From Frigidibacter mobilis (GTDB lineage: Bacteria > Pseudomonadota > Alphaproteobacteria > Rhodobacterales > Rhodobacteraceae), in NCBI RefSeq assembly GCF_001620265.1, contig NZ_CP012661.1:1426001-1490000 (forward strand): a DNA stretch of 64,000 nt, in the 5' to 3' direction. Each line of letters starts with the position of its first letter. Within the stretch, counting starts at the first letter, position 1. The translations under genes were made by a program, and so were the position numbers. Of this stretch, positions 17,691 through 26,181 are shown one piece after another. The notes under the pieces are model-generated. The model did no database searches, was not told the origin of the DNA, and saw only the letters and a list, made by a program, of their open reading frames with translations.

Positions 17691-18416
17691 TCAGAATACG
17701 ACGGCTTCGGCGCCGAACCATTTCTTGATCATCTCGTTCAGCGTGCCGTCATCCTTCATCGACTGGATGGCGGTGTTGAACTTCTCCTTCAGCTCGGTGT
17801 CGCTTTCGCGCAGGCCCATGCCGACGCCGCCGCCAAGTTGCACTTCCTCGCCGGCCCAGCTGAACTCGCCGTTCGACTCCTCGACCACCGGAACCAGATA
17901 GTCCTTGTCGGCAAAGACCGCGTCGGCCTCGCCGTTGCGCACCGCGGCGACGGTTTCATCGGGGGTGGCGAATTCCAGCAGCGTCGCGCCGGTCTCGGCA
18001 ACATGGCCGGCCTGGATGGTGCCGACCTGTGCGGCGACGACGCCGCCCGCAACATCTGCATCGGCGCTGAGCGCGGCATAGGCCGAGGTGGCCGGCGGGA
18101 TGTAGTTCTGGGTGAAGTCCAGGACCTTCTCACGCTCTTCGGTGATGCTCATCCCGGCGATGATCGTGTCATAGTTGCCCGATTGCAGGTTGGGGATGAT
18201 GCTGTCCCAGTCGGTCGTGACCCATTCGCAGGTCAGCCCGGCGCGCTTGCACAGCTCGTCGCCCATCTCGCGCTCGAAGCCATCGACCTGGCCGGCATCG
18301 TTGATGAAGTTGAACGGAGGGTAGGCGCCCTCGGTGCCCATGCGCACGGTCTGCTGCGCAAGCGCCGCGCCCGAGGTCAGCGCCATCACGGCGGTGGCAA
18401 GAAGCAGTTTTTTCAT
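17691..18416 (-). CDS. periplasmic amino-acid-binding protein (SBP family 3)
   Basis: 241 residues from the ATG at 18416, with GGGAGAG upstream. Residues 1-20 form a signal peptide ending A-L-A before Q-Q. The mature protein has the family 3 signature: G-A-Y-P-P-F-N-F, G-F-E-R-E-M-G-D-E-L, and W-D-S-I-I-P-N-L-Q-S-G-N-Y-D. Two Cys in C-K-R-A-G-L-T-C match the disulphide of His/Lys/Arg/Orn-binding proteins, which hints at a basic ligand such as an amino acid or polyamine-like amine. Confidence 0.92.
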   Translation of the reverse strand: MKKLLLATAVMALTSGAALAQQTVRMGTEGAYPPFNFINDAGQVDGFEREMGDELCKRAGLTCEWVTTDWDSIIPNLQSGNYDTIIAGMSITEEREKVLDFTQNYIPPATSAYAALSADADVAGGVVAAQVGTIQAGHVAETGATLLEFATPDETVAAVRNGEADAVFADKDYLVPVVEESNGEFSWAGEEVQLGGGVGMGLRESDTELKEKFNTAIQSMKDDGTLNEMIKKWFGAEAVVF

Positions 18417-18444
18417 TGGGTCTCTCCCGGTTGGACTTGGTTTG

Positions 18445-19308
18445 TCATGCCGCGGCGCCTGCCCGAAGGAACTGCCGCAGTCGGTCGGTCTGGGGGTTGC
18501 CGAACAGCTGTTCGGGCGGGCCTTGCTCCTCGATCCGGCCCAGGTGCAGGAACACCACATGGTCGGACAGATCGGCGGCCAGTTTCATGTCATGGGTGAC
18601 AAGCATCATCGTGCGATGCTCGCCGGCCAGGTCCTTGATGACCTTGACCACTTCTTGCTGCAATTCGGGGTCGAGCGCCGAGGTCGGCTCGTCGAAGAGC
18701 AGCGCCCTGGGTTCCATGCACAGGGCGCGGGCGATGGCGGCGCGCTGCTGCTGGCCGCCTGAAAGCTGCGCCGGCCAGGCTTCGGCCTTGTCGCCGATGC
18801 CGACCTTGTCGAGATAGCGGCGGGCGGCGGTTTCGACATCCGCGCGCGGACGGCCAAGCACCGTCACCGGCGCCTCCATCACGTTTTGCAGCACGGTCAT
18901 GTGCGACCACAGGTTGAACTGCTGGAACACCATCGCAAGGTTGGTGCGGATCCGCGTCACCTGCGCACGGTCGGCGGGGCGCCGGGCCAGGCCCTCGCCG
19001 CGCCAGGTGACCGCCTCGCCCTCGAACAGCACATCGCCCTTCTGGCTGTCCTCCAGCAGGTTGCAGCAGCGCAGAAGCGTGGATTTTCCAGAGCCGGAGG
19101 AGCCGATCAGCGACACCACCTGCCCGCGTTTCGCGGCAATCGACACGCCCTTGAGCACTTCGAGCTGCCCGTAGCTTTTGTAGAGGTCGCGGATTTCGAT
19201 GACCGGGGCGGGTCCCGCAGATCGCAGGCCCGGACCTTCCGTGCCCGGGTTGCCGGAAGCCGGGGCGCCTGACGGGGAGGCGTCTGATGCAGGGGCGTCT
19301 GAGGTCAA
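18445..19308 (-). CDS. polar amino-acid ABC transporter ATPase (HisP type)
   Basis: About 287 residues if TTG 19308 is the start. No in-frame ATG exists between residue 1 of a much longer frame (19533, which overlaps the PhnD-like gene) and the core, so the start is uncertain. The ATPase has Walker A G-S-S-G-S-G-K-S-T, Q-loop F-Q-Q-F-N-L-W, signature L-S-G-G-Q-Q-Q-R and Walker B L-L-F-D-E-P-T-S-A-L-D-P. It is the first gene of the leftward transport and gamma-glutamylation operon. Confidence 0.88.
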   Translation of the reverse strand: MTSDAPASDASPSGAPASGNPGTEGPGLRSAGPAPVIEIRDLYKSYGQLEVLKGVSIAAKRGQVVSLIGSSGSGKSTLLRCCNLLEDSQKGDVLFEGEAVTWRGEGLARRPADRAQVTRIRTNLAMVFQQFNLWSHMTVLQNVMEAPVTVLGRPRADVETAARRYLDKVGIGDKAEAWPAQLSGGQQQRAAIARALCMEPRALLFDEPTSALDPELQQEVVKVIKDLAGEHRTMMLVTHDMKLAADLSDHVVFLHLGRIEEQGPPEQLFGNPQTDRLRQFLRAGAAA

Positions 19309-19390
19309 TTTCGCTATCGCTGTTGTTGCTGAGCCGAGTAGGGCGCGATTCCGGGGCGAATGCAACGGCTTCGTGCAAGATGACGTGGGG

Positions 19391-19413
19391 AACTGCCCGG
19401 ATATCGGGCAGTT
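19391..19413. repeat. 9-bp perfect inverted repeat at the PhnD-like gene stop
   Basis: AACTGCCCG (19391-19399) and CGGGCAGTT (19405-19413) flank GATAT, overlapping the TAA of the upstream PhnD-like gene and about 83 bases before the ABC ATPase start. No T run follows on the minus strand (CCCC does), so an operator for the transport operon is as likely as a terminator. Confidence 0.5.
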
Positions 19414-20167
19414 ACGGGGCAGCTGCGGGCGGGTTGGGCAGCGCAAGATAAGCCGCCGCAGGGATCGGTACGAAACCGGCAATGCCAAGCGTCGCCCGCG
19501 TGCTGGCGGGAAGGGCCGCCAGCGCTGCGGCAATGGCCCGGCCGTGGCGCAGCGGGTCGGTTCTGGTTGCGGCGATCAGCGGCAGGGCGGGGGTGGCCGG
19601 CGTTTGCGCGGTGACGCGCAGGCGGGCGGCAAGCGCCGGTTCCCACTGCTCGATCCCGCGCCAGGTGACGGCATCAAGCGCCGCGCGGTCGGCCCGCCCC
19701 TCTGCCACGGCCAGTGCCGAGGCGCGGTGCCCGCCGGTCTCCAGCGCCGGGCGCAGGGAGATTCCCTGTTCCCGCGCCCAGAAATACGGCGCCGCCCAAC
19801 CCGACTGGCTGTGCGGCTGGTTGATGGCGAAACGGCCCCTGGCCAGCGCCTCGGCATCTTGCGACGCGTCGTCGTGGCGGGCGAGGATCACGCTGCAATA
19901 CTGGCCCGGTTCCAGCCCCGGCAGGCCATAGTCGAAGGTGCCGATCAGCGCGACGCGCCCGTGCAGCCGGGTGCGATAGGGCAGGCTGCAGGTCTGGCCC
20001 AGAACCAGCTCCGGATGCTCCCACCCCTCCCACAGCCCGATCTCGCGGCCAAGGGTTTCGGGCGCGGCGATACCCTCGGCGGCCAGCGCGCTGCGGATCG
20101 CCGACCACAGCGCATCGTGTGCCGCCGCGGTTTCGGGCCGGTCATACATCGGCAGCGCAGCCAGCAT
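19412..20167 (-). CDS. PhnD-like phosphate/phosphonate-binding-fold protein without signal peptide
   Basis: 251 residues from the ATG at 20167 (TGATG overlap with the TerB-like gene). The sequence fits the PhnD-like periplasmic-binding superfamily: A-L-P-M-Y-D near the N-terminus, a ligand-loop stretch Q-P-H-S-Q-S-G and G-G-H-R-A-S-A-L-A-V-A-E-G-R-A-D. There is no signal peptide or lipobox and no permease gene beside it, so it is probably an orphan cytoplasmic ligand-binding protein rather than an importer component. Its ligand is unknown. Confidence 0.7.
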   Translation of the reverse strand: MLAALPMYDRPETAAAHDALWSAIRSALAAEGIAAPETLGREIGLWEGWEHPELVLGQTCSLPYRTRLHGRVALIGTFDYGLPGLEPGQYCSVILARHDDASQDAEALARGRFAINQPHSQSGWAAPYFWAREQGISLRPALETGGHRASALAVAEGRADRAALDAVTWRGIEQWEPALAARLRVTAQTPATPALPLIAATRTDPLRHGRAIAAALAALPASTRATLGIAGFVPIPAAAYLALPNPPAAAP

Positions 20168-20610
20168 CACAGCCGCCGCGCCGCGACCCGCTGCCGCGCC
20201 AGGGCGGAATCGCGGTCGCTGACCCCCAGCAGGTTCGCCACCAGCCGGATCAGCGCATCTTCCTCGGCGTCGCGGTGGCCATCGGCCAGCGCCACGTCCC
20301 ACAGCGCCTCGATCACCTCGGTGCGGTCCTCATAGGGCACCGCCTCCTTGAGCGAGCGGGTGAAGCGCACGGTGTCGGGCGCCTCGGATTCCAGCGCTTC
20401 CGCCCGGGCCCGCAGCGCGGCGGCATCCGGCATGGTCAGGCCCTTGCGCGCCGACAGCACCCGGTCGATGCGCACGCGTTCATCGTCATCATAATGGTCA
20501 TCGGCCCGCGCAAGCCGCACCAGCAGGGCGGCAAGCGACAGATCCGCCTCGGGGGCGGGCAGGGCGGAGGGGGCGGGCGCCAGCAGGCGATTGAGCAGAT
20601 CTGCGAACAT
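20167..20610 (-). CDS. TerB-family (tellurite-resistance-like) protein
   Basis: 147 residues, all-helical. The core D-D-H-Y-D-D-D-E near residue 37 and a second A-D-G-H-R-D-A-E-E-D-A-L-I-R motif near residue 110 are the paired acidic, metal-binding-type motifs of the TerB domain. The family is widespread and rarely linked to tellurite itself. It is translationally coupled to the PhnD-like gene (TGATG). Confidence 0.8.
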   Translation of the reverse strand: MFADLLNRLLAPAPSALPAPEADLSLAALLVRLARADDHYDDDERVRIDRVLSARKGLTMPDAAALRARAEALESEAPDTVRFTRSLKEAVPYEDRTEVIEALWDVALADGHRDAEEDALIRLVANLLGVSDRDSALARQRVAARRL

Positions 20611-20655
20611 GATGCGGGGGATATAGGGTGCGGGCGCGGGCAGGGAAAGCCCGGC

Positions 20656-20949
20656 TCAGCCCTCCCAGCCCTCGACGATGCACAGGTCGACCAGGCTGAC
20701 GGGCAGGCGCAACGCCTTGGCGGCCTGGTATTCCGGGCTGTCATAGCAGGCGCGGGCGGTGCTGAGGTCGGCGAATTCGATCACCACGCAGCGCGGGGCA
20801 AGGGTTCCCTCGACCACCTCCTGCGGGCCGCCGCGCACCAGGAAACGCGCGCCATACTTGGCGAAGGCCTCGGCATTGGCGCGGCGGTAGGCCTCATAGG
20901 CCTCGGGGTCGGTGACGGTCGCATGGGCGACCCAATAGGCCTTGGGCAT
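20656..20949 (-). CDS. DUF1330 family protein
   Basis: 97 residues from the ATG at 20949, with GGAGG upstream. The ferredoxin-like alpha/beta pattern (M-P-K-A-Y-W-V-A-H, then Y-E-A-Y-R-R-A-N, V-V-E-F/I-E-F, and a Tyr-rich C-D-S-P-E-Y-Q-A-A region) is typical of DUF1330. No function is established. It lies between ppk2 and the TerB-like gene in the same direction. Confidence 0.85.
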   Translation of the reverse strand: MPKAYWVAHATVTDPEAYEAYRRANAEAFAKYGARFLVRGGPQEVVEGTLAPRCVVIEFADLSTARACYDSPEYQAAKALRLPVSLVDLCIVEGWEG

Positions 20950-21017
20950 GATGTCCTCCGCAGGGTGCACGCCATCCCTGCCCGCGGCGGCGGGGGCCGT
21001 CAAGCCCCGGCATCCGT

Positions 21018-21935
21018 TCAGTATTTCGACGGCACATAGAGTTCGGGCGGCAGCACGGCCCGTTCGTAATCGGGGTTGAACACCCGGTCGGGAAGCGTGA
21101 CCTCGTCATGCGGGACCGGCTGGTAGGGGATCAGGCTCAGCAGGTGGTCGATGCAGTTCAGCCGGGCGCGCTTCTTGTCGTTGCCCTCGACGATGTACCA
21201 GGGCGCCTCGGGGATGTTGGTGCGGGCCATCATCTCTTCCTTGGCCTTGGTATACTGCTCCCACCGCACGCGGCTTTGCAGGTCCATCGGCGACAGCTTC
21301 CACTGTTTCATCGGATCGTGGATCCGCATCAGGAAGCGCATCTGCTGTTCTTCGTCGGTGATCGAGAACCAGTATTTTACCACGCGAATCCCGGACCTTA
21401 CCAGCATCCGTTCGAATTCCGGCACGTCGTTGAAGAACTCTTCGACCTGGTCTTCGCTGGCAAATCCCATCACCCGCTCCACCCCGGCGCGGTTGTACCA
21501 GCTGCGGTCGAACAGCACGATTTCACCGCCTGCGGGAAGGTGGGGGACGTAGCGCTGGAAGTACCATTGCGATTTTTCGCGGTCCGACGGTGCAGGCAGG
21601 GCGACGGTGCGCACGACGCGGGGGTTCAGGCGCTGGGTGATGCGCTTGATGACGCCGCCCTTGCCGGCGGAATCGCGGCCCTCGAACAGCACCACGATCT
21701 TCTCGCCGGTGTGCTGCACCCAGTCCTGCAGCTTGATGAGTTCCGACTGCAGATGGATCAGCGCATGAAAATATGTCGTGCGATCAATGGTATCGGGGTG
21801 GCTGCGCTTGTAGATCTTGGAAATCTCGAGGCTGAGCGTGCTGTCTTCCAGCTCCAGCTCATACTCTTCGTCCAGGGTGTCGGCCAGTTCCGCGGCAAGC
21901 CAGTCGCGGCCGGGAAGTTGGGTCGGATCGGTCAT
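21018..21935 (-). CDS. ppk2: polyphosphate kinase 2 (PPK2)
   Basis: 305 residues, matching single-domain PPK2 enzymes that move phosphate between polyphosphate and nucleotides. Walker A is F-E-G-R-D-S-A-G-K-G-G (near residue 90), Walker B F-D-R-S-W-Y-N-R-A-G, and the lid region holds further Arg/Lys residues. About 80 N-terminal residues extend before the kinase core. A set of 11-bp repeats 77 bases upstream resembles a Pho box, suggesting control by phosphate. DUF1330, TerB and PhnD-like genes follow in the same direction and may be cotranscribed. Confidence 0.95.
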   Translation of the reverse strand: MTDPTQLPGRDWLAAELADTLDEEYELELEDSTLSLEISKIYKRSHPDTIDRTTYFHALIHLQSELIKLQDWVQHTGEKIVVLFEGRDSAGKGGVIKRITQRLNPRVVRTVALPAPSDREKSQWYFQRYVPHLPAGGEIVLFDRSWYNRAGVERVMGFASEDQVEEFFNDVPEFERMLVRSGIRVVKYWFSITDEEQQMRFLMRIHDPMKQWKLSPMDLQSRVRWEQYTKAKEEMMARTNIPEAPWYIVEGNDKKRARLNCIDHLLSLIPYQPVPHDEVTLPDRVFNPDYERAVLPPELYVPSKY

Positions 21936-22011
21936 CGCAGGGGCTCCTTCGCGCGGATGCGGCCGGGGTAGCAGGCAGATGTGACGAAGATGTAACGGGC
22001 CCGGGAGCGGA

Positions 22012-22048
22012 TATGGAAACCGTATGGAAACGATATGGAAATCGTATG
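22012..22048. repeat. 3.4 copies of an 11-bp direct repeat upstream of ppk2
   Basis: TATGGAAACCG (22012-22022), TATGGAAACGA (22023-22033), TATGGAAATCG (22034-22044) and a partial TATGG (22045-22049) repeat with an exact 11-bp period. On the minus strand, ahead of ppk2, each unit reads as TTTCCATA, close in form to the TGTCATA units of Pho boxes, which also repeat every 11 bp. Identity as a PhoB site is inference. Confidence 0.6.
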
Positions 22049-22067
22049 GCTGTTTTCCCCGGCCCCC

Positions 22068-22517
22068 TCAGCCGGCAAGCCTGTCCAGATCGGCGCGCAG
22101 GTCGCCCCTGCTGGCCCAGAGCAGTGCGTCCACCTCGTCATGCGCGGCGCGCCAGACCGGGACCGCGGCGACCAGCAGGTCGCGCCCCGCATCGGTCAGC
22201 ACCGGCAGGCGGCCGCGCAGGTCTTCGGGATCGGCCAGCACCGTGACCAACCCGCGCCGCTGCAGCGGTTTCAGCGCGGCGGTAAGGGTGGTGCGGTCCA
22301 TCGCCAGGAACTCGGCCAGGTCCGAGATCCGCGGCGGGGCAGGGCGGTTCAGCGACATCAGGATCGAGAACTGGCCATTGGTCAGCCCGAAGGGCCGCAG
22401 CGCCAGGTCGAAGCGGCGGGCGAGGGCGCGGGCGGCGCGCTGCGCCTTCAGGCACAGGCAGCGGTCCCGCACCTCCAGCGTGGTCTCGATCGGCAGGTCT
22501 GCGCGCATGGGGTCCAT
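22068..22517 (-). CDS. MarR-family transcriptional regulator
   Basis: About 149 residues from the ATG at 22517; ATG 22508 is also possible, and neither has a strong ribosome site. The winged helix (about residues 50-110) shows L-T-N-G-Q-F-S-I-L, a recognition-helix stretch M-D-R-T-T-L-T-A-A-L-K-P-L and the D-x-R wing region (A-D-P-E-D-L-R-G-R). It is divergent from a DUF1428 gene with a perfect palindrome in the gap, so autoregulation and repression of its neighbour are likely. Confidence 0.88.
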   Translation of the reverse strand: MDPMRADLPIETTLEVRDRCLCLKAQRAARALARRFDLALRPFGLTNGQFSILMSLNRPAPPRISDLAEFLAMDRTTLTAALKPLQRRGLVTVLADPEDLRGRLPVLTDAGRDLLVAAVPVWRAAHDEVDALLWASRGDLRADLDRLAG

Positions 22518-22521
22518 CAAG

Positions 22522-22533
22522 GTTGATATCAAC
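22522..22533. promoter_or_regulatory. perfect 12-bp palindrome, probable MarR operator
   Basis: GTTGATATCAAC starts 5 bases upstream of the marR ATG and about 91 bases before the divergent DUF1428 gene. Length, symmetry and TTGAnnTCAA form fit MarR operators. Confidence 0.75.
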
Positions 22534-22624
22534 GTAATAGGCAGGCACCATGCCGGCATCAAGACAGATTCGGAGCCCGGCCGTCCCCCGGCGGCCCATC
22601 AGCCAACCTGCAAGGAGGTGCATC

Positions 22625-22972
22625 ATGGCATTCATCAGCGGATTTCTGACCCCGGTCTCGGAGAGCCGGAAAGAGGAATATATCGACTCGGCTCGCATTG
22701 CCTGGCCGCTCTTCAAGGACTTTGGCGCGCTGACGATGCGCGAGTGCTGGGGCGTCGATGTGCCGGACGGCAAGGTGACCTCGTTCCCGATGGCGGTGAA
22801 GCTGGAGCCGGGCGAGGTGGTGGTGTTCTCGTGGATCGAATGGCCCGACAAGGCCACCTGCGACGCCTGCATGGCCACGATGGAGACCGACCCGCGCTGG
22901 CAGGACATGGCGATGCCGTTCGACGGCAAGCGGATGATGTTCGGCGGCTTCGAGGAGGTGTTTGCGGGCTGA
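22625..22972 (+). CDS. DUF1428 (YbaA-like) protein
   Basis: 115 residues from the ATG at 22625, with AAGGAGG upstream. The sequence fits DUF1428: Y-I-D-S-A-R, E-C-W-G-V-D-V-P-D-G-K-V-T, V-F-S-W-I-E-W-P-D-K, and a Met-rich C-terminus with D-G-K-R-M-M-F-G-G-F. The family has a ferredoxin-like fold and no proven activity. Control by the divergent MarR gene is likely. Confidence 0.9.
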   Translation: MAFISGFLTPVSESRKEEYIDSARIAWPLFKDFGALTMRECWGVDVPDGKVTSFPMAVKLEPGEVVVFSWIEWPDKATCDACMATMETDPRWQDMAMPFDGKRMMFGGFEEVFAG

Positions 22973-22976
22973 GGCC

Positions 22977-23043
22977 GGCAGCGCCGCGTCCCCGCGGGCG
23001 CTGCCGCTTGGCGGGGGTGGCATTGCCGGCCGCCCCCGCCAAG
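22977..23043. terminator. two GC-rich hairpins between DUF1428 and hupC
   Basis: Stem 1: 22977-22985 with 22997-23005 (9 bp). Stem 2: CTTGGCGGGGG (23007-23017) with CCCCCGCCAAG (23033-23043), 11 bp. Both are perfect and lie between genes that end towards each other. Neither has a T run, so termination efficiency is uncertain. Confidence 0.6.
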
Positions 23044-23051
23044 ATGGCCGG

Positions 23052-23792
23052 TCAATCGTCGCGGTCATCCTTGAAGGTGCGATGGCCCGAGATCATGGTC
23101 GAGACGATGGACTGGCGGCTCATGATATCCTCGCGGATCGCCACATAGATGTGGACGATCATGAAGATCACGATCCACCACATGCCCAGATGGTGCAGCG
23201 TGTGCAGGCGCTGGCTGTTCCAGGTCAGCCCGTGGACCCAGCCGAACAGGTCGGCGGTGAGGCTGCCTTCCTGCGCGCCCTCGGCATAAAGCGCCATGCC
23301 GGTGACGATCATGAAGCTGACGCCAAGCGTGATGAAGAAGAACATCGCCAGCTGCGCCAGGGGATTGTGGCCCACGTATTTCTTAGGCTCCCGGGCGATG
23401 AACAGATACCAGCGGATCTCGAACAGCACTTCCTTCCAGAACTCCAGCTTCCAGACCGGCACGTAGAACAGCTGCCGGGCGTGGTGGTTGCCGACGAAGG
23501 CCCAGTAGATCCGGCCCAGAAAGCCGATGGTCAGCACCATTCCGGCCGCGAAATGCGCAAAGCGGATATAGCCGAAGACGAATTGCTGCGTCGCCTCGCC
23601 GATCTGCATCGAGGGCAGCGGCGAGCCGATGAAATAGCCGGTCACGCACAGGACCAGGATCGCCGCGGCGTTGATCCAGTGCCACATCCGCACCGGCGCC
23701 TCGTAGACATAGATCGAGGTCTGGCGGCTGACGGTGGCCAGGTCTTCGGGGGCCATGTCATGGGCGGCAACATTGGTGGTGGGGCTTGTCAT
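23052..23792 (-). CDS. hupC: [NiFe]-hydrogenase b-type cytochrome subunit HupC
   Basis: 246 residues, an inner-membrane di-haem cytochrome b with four or more hydrophobic helices. It passes electrons from HupSL to quinone. Candidate haem His residues are in M-W-H-W, R-F-A-H-F and the T-L-H-H-L-G ... I-V-H-I-Y helix. It starts 6 bases after the hupE stop; in most hup operons it directly follows hupL. Confidence 0.95.
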   Translation of the reverse strand: MTSPTTNVAAHDMAPEDLATVSRQTSIYVYEAPVRMWHWINAAAILVLCVTGYFIGSPLPSMQIGEATQQFVFGYIRFAHFAAGMVLTIGFLGRIYWAFVGNHHARQLFYVPVWKLEFWKEVLFEIRWYLFIAREPKKYVGHNPLAQLAMFFFITLGVSFMIVTGMALYAEGAQEGSLTADLFGWVHGLTWNSQRLHTLHHLGMWWIVIFMIVHIYVAIREDIMSRQSIVSTMISGHRTFKDDRDD

Positions 23793-23798
23793 GACCCT

Positions 23799-24371
23799 TC
23801 ACCCCGCCATCAGCCAGAGGCCCGAGAGGGCGATGCCGGCGCCGAGCGCCTGCTGCACCATCGGCTTGCGGGCCACCGCGCGGGCAAGGACGACGCCCAC
23901 CAGGTGCAGCGCCGCGGTCGAGATCAGGAAGCCCGCCAGATAGGCGGCGGCATCGCCGGTCGCCTCGGTCGCATGGGCATGGCCGTGAGCCGAGGCGAAG
24001 GCGCCGATGGCAAGCAGCGAGACGCCGGTGATCCAGCCCGGCTGGCCGCGGCGGCTGACCAGCGTCAGCAGGCCGAAGGCGACGACCGACAGGACGATGA
24101 CGCGTTCGACCCCGGGAAAGCCGATGCCCGCCCAGGACAGGCCCGCGCCGGCAGCCATTGCCACCATGAAGGCCGCCGCCCCCGCCCAGAAGCGGTGCGG
24201 CAGCACGAAGCCCGACCACAGGCCGACCGCCAGCATGGCCAGCAGGTGATCGGGCCCGAAGACCGGATGCTGCAGCCCGTGCAGGAACCCATGCGCGTCG
24301 CCCTGCCCGGTATGGGCCAGGGCGGGGCCGGCGATCAGGAGCGCGGCGGCGGTGAGTGCTGTCTTCTTCAT
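23799..24371 (-). CDS. hupE: HupE/UreJ-family nickel permease-like protein
   Basis: 190 residues from the ATG at 24371, with GGGAGGG upstream. A signal peptide (about 18 residues, ending A-L-A before H-T-G) is followed by the family hallmark H-P-V-F-G-P-D-H-L-L-A-M and about six hydrophobic segments. HupE of Rhizobium leguminosarum has been shown to take up Ni2+, so it may feed nickel to the maturation machinery. Its place between hupL and hupC is unusual. Confidence 0.9.
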   Translation of the reverse strand: MKKTALTAAALLIAGPALAHTGQGDAHGFLHGLQHPVFGPDHLLAMLAVGLWSGFVLPHRFWAGAAAFMVAMAAGAGLSWAGIGFPGVERVIVLSVVAFGLLTLVSRRGQPGWITGVSLLAIGAFASAHGHAHATEATGDAAAYLAGFLISTAALHLVGVVLARAVARKPMVQQALGAGIALSGLWLMAG

Positions 24372-24384
24372 GAACTTCCCTCCC

Positions 24385-26178
24385 TCAACGGACTTTGACA
24401 TTGGCCAGTTCATGGCCCTCGGGTGACATCACATGTGTCGAGCAGGCAAGGCAGGGATCGAAGCTGTGCAATGTGCGCAGGATCTCCACCGGCTCTTCCG
24501 CGCGTTCCACCCTGGTATTCATCAGCGCGGCCTCGAAGGCGCCGATATTGCCGGCCGCGTCGCGCGGGCTGCCGTTCCAGGTGGTCGGCACCACGCATTG
24601 ATAATTCTCGATGCGCCCGTCCTTGATCTTGACCCAATGCCCCAGCGCGCCGCGGGGGGCCTCGGTCATGCCGACGCCCTTGGCCTCCTTCGGCCAGGTC
24701 GAGGGATCCCATTTTGCAACGTTTGCAGTGCTTTCGTCGCCGTTCTTGATGTTGGCGACCAGCTTGTCGAAGAAGTGTTTCTGCAGCCGCCCGCAATACT
24801 CGCTTTCCAGGGCGCGCGCGGCGGTGCGCCCCAGGGTCGAGAACAGCGCCGAGACCGGCAGGCCCATCGTGCCCAAAAGCCCCTCGACCTGGTTCTTGAT
24901 GTCCTCATGCCCCTTGGCATAGCCGACGACATAGCGGGCCAGCGGGCCCACCTCCATCGCGTGGCCCTTCCAGCGCGGAGCCTTGATCCAGCTGTATTTC
25001 GCCGCCTCGTCGATCTGCTCGATGTTGGTCCGGCTGCCCTTGGCATTGGGGCCAAGCTCGTATTTCGGCTTGGTCTCGCCATCCCACGGGTGCAGCCCGC
25101 GGCCGGGCTCGCCATATTCGTACCAGCTGTGATCGACGAATTCCTGGATCTGCCCGGGGTCGCGCACATCGACATCGAGCACTTCGTTCAGGTTGCCGTT
25201 GATGATCGCCCCGCGTGGCAGGTGCAGCTGTTCAGCGCTGAAATCATTGGGGTTTTCGGGGATGTCGCCATAGGCCAGCACCGATTTGCCCGAGAGGCCG
25301 CCGCCATAGAGCCAGGTCTTGTAGAAGCCGCCGATGGCGATGACATCGGGGATGTAGACGTTGTTGTTGAACTCGATGCATTTGTCGATGATCGAGGAGA
25401 CATGGTTCAGCCGCTCGATATTGATCGCGCCGACCGCCCCGGTGGAATGCACGTTGATCGGGCAGGGTACGCCGCCGACCAGCCAGTTCGGGTGCGGGTT
25501 CTTGCCGCCGAAGATCGTGTGGATCTTCACGATTTCCTTCTGCAGGTCCAGCGCCTCGAGGTAATGCGTGGTGGCCATCAGGTCGGCCTCGGGCGGCAGC
25601 AGATAGGCCGGGTTGTCCCAGTAGCCGTTCTTGAAGATGCCAAGCTGGCCGCTTTCGACAAAGGCCTTCAGCCGGTTCTGCACATCGCGGAAATAGCCGG
25701 GGCTGGAGAGCGGGTGGTTGGGGCTGACCTTCTGCTGCAGTTCGGAAGTTGCTTTAGGATCGGCCCGCAAGGCATTGACAGGATTGACCCAATCCAGCGC
25801 GTGCAGATGGTAGAAATGCACGATGTGGTCATGGATCTGCAGGTTCAGCTGCATGATGTTGCGGATCGAGTTGGCGTTGGTGGGGATGGTGATCCCCAGC
25901 GCATCCTCGACCGCGCGCACCGATGTCAGCGCATGGGTGCCGGTGCAGACCCCGCAGATCCGCTCGGTGAAGGCCCAGGCATCGCGCGGGTCGCGCCCCT
26001 TCAGGATCACCTCCAGACCGCGCCACATCGTGCCGGTGCTGACGGCGTTGCGGATGATGCCCTGATCGTCCACGTTCACTTCGCAGCGCATGTGGCCCTC
26101 GATCCGGGTCACCGGATCGACGACAATGCGCTGGCCTGCGGTATCGAGGGTAAAGCCGTTCGGCGTGGTGATCGTCAT
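24385..26178 (-). CDS. hupL: uptake [NiFe]-hydrogenase large subunit HupL
   Basis: 597 residues, full length. Ni-Fe ligands: R-I-C-G-V-C (Cys75, Cys78) near the N-terminus and D-P-C-L-A-C-S-T-H (Cys576, Cys579, His582) near the C-terminus. The last 15 residues after His582 are the propeptide that HupD removes once nickel is in place. The E-G-H-M-R motif near residue 27 is also conserved. The gene starts 3 bases after the hupS stop with GGAGGG overlapping that junction. Belongs to group 1 membrane-bound H2-uptake enzymes. Confidence 0.98.
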   Translation of the reverse strand: MTITTPNGFTLDTAGQRIVVDPVTRIEGHMRCEVNVDDQGIIRNAVSTGTMWRGLEVILKGRDPRDAWAFTERICGVCTGTHALTSVRAVEDALGITIPTNANSIRNIMQLNLQIHDHIVHFYHLHALDWVNPVNALRADPKATSELQQKVSPNHPLSSPGYFRDVQNRLKAFVESGQLGIFKNGYWDNPAYLLPPEADLMATTHYLEALDLQKEIVKIHTIFGGKNPHPNWLVGGVPCPINVHSTGAVGAINIERLNHVSSIIDKCIEFNNNVYIPDVIAIGGFYKTWLYGGGLSGKSVLAYGDIPENPNDFSAEQLHLPRGAIINGNLNEVLDVDVRDPGQIQEFVDHSWYEYGEPGRGLHPWDGETKPKYELGPNAKGSRTNIEQIDEAAKYSWIKAPRWKGHAMEVGPLARYVVGYAKGHEDIKNQVEGLLGTMGLPVSALFSTLGRTAARALESEYCGRLQKHFFDKLVANIKNGDESTANVAKWDPSTWPKEAKGVGMTEAPRGALGHWVKIKDGRIENYQCVVPTTWNGSPRDAAGNIGAFEAALMNTRVERAEEPVEILRTLHSFDPCLACSTHVMSPEGHELANVKVR

Positions 26179-26181
26179 GGC

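Noticed and set aside
18445..19533. ABC ATPase start at 19533
   Set aside because: That would add about 75 residues overlapping the PhnD-like gene, with no family similarity. TTG 19308 gives a normal length, though it remains uncertain.
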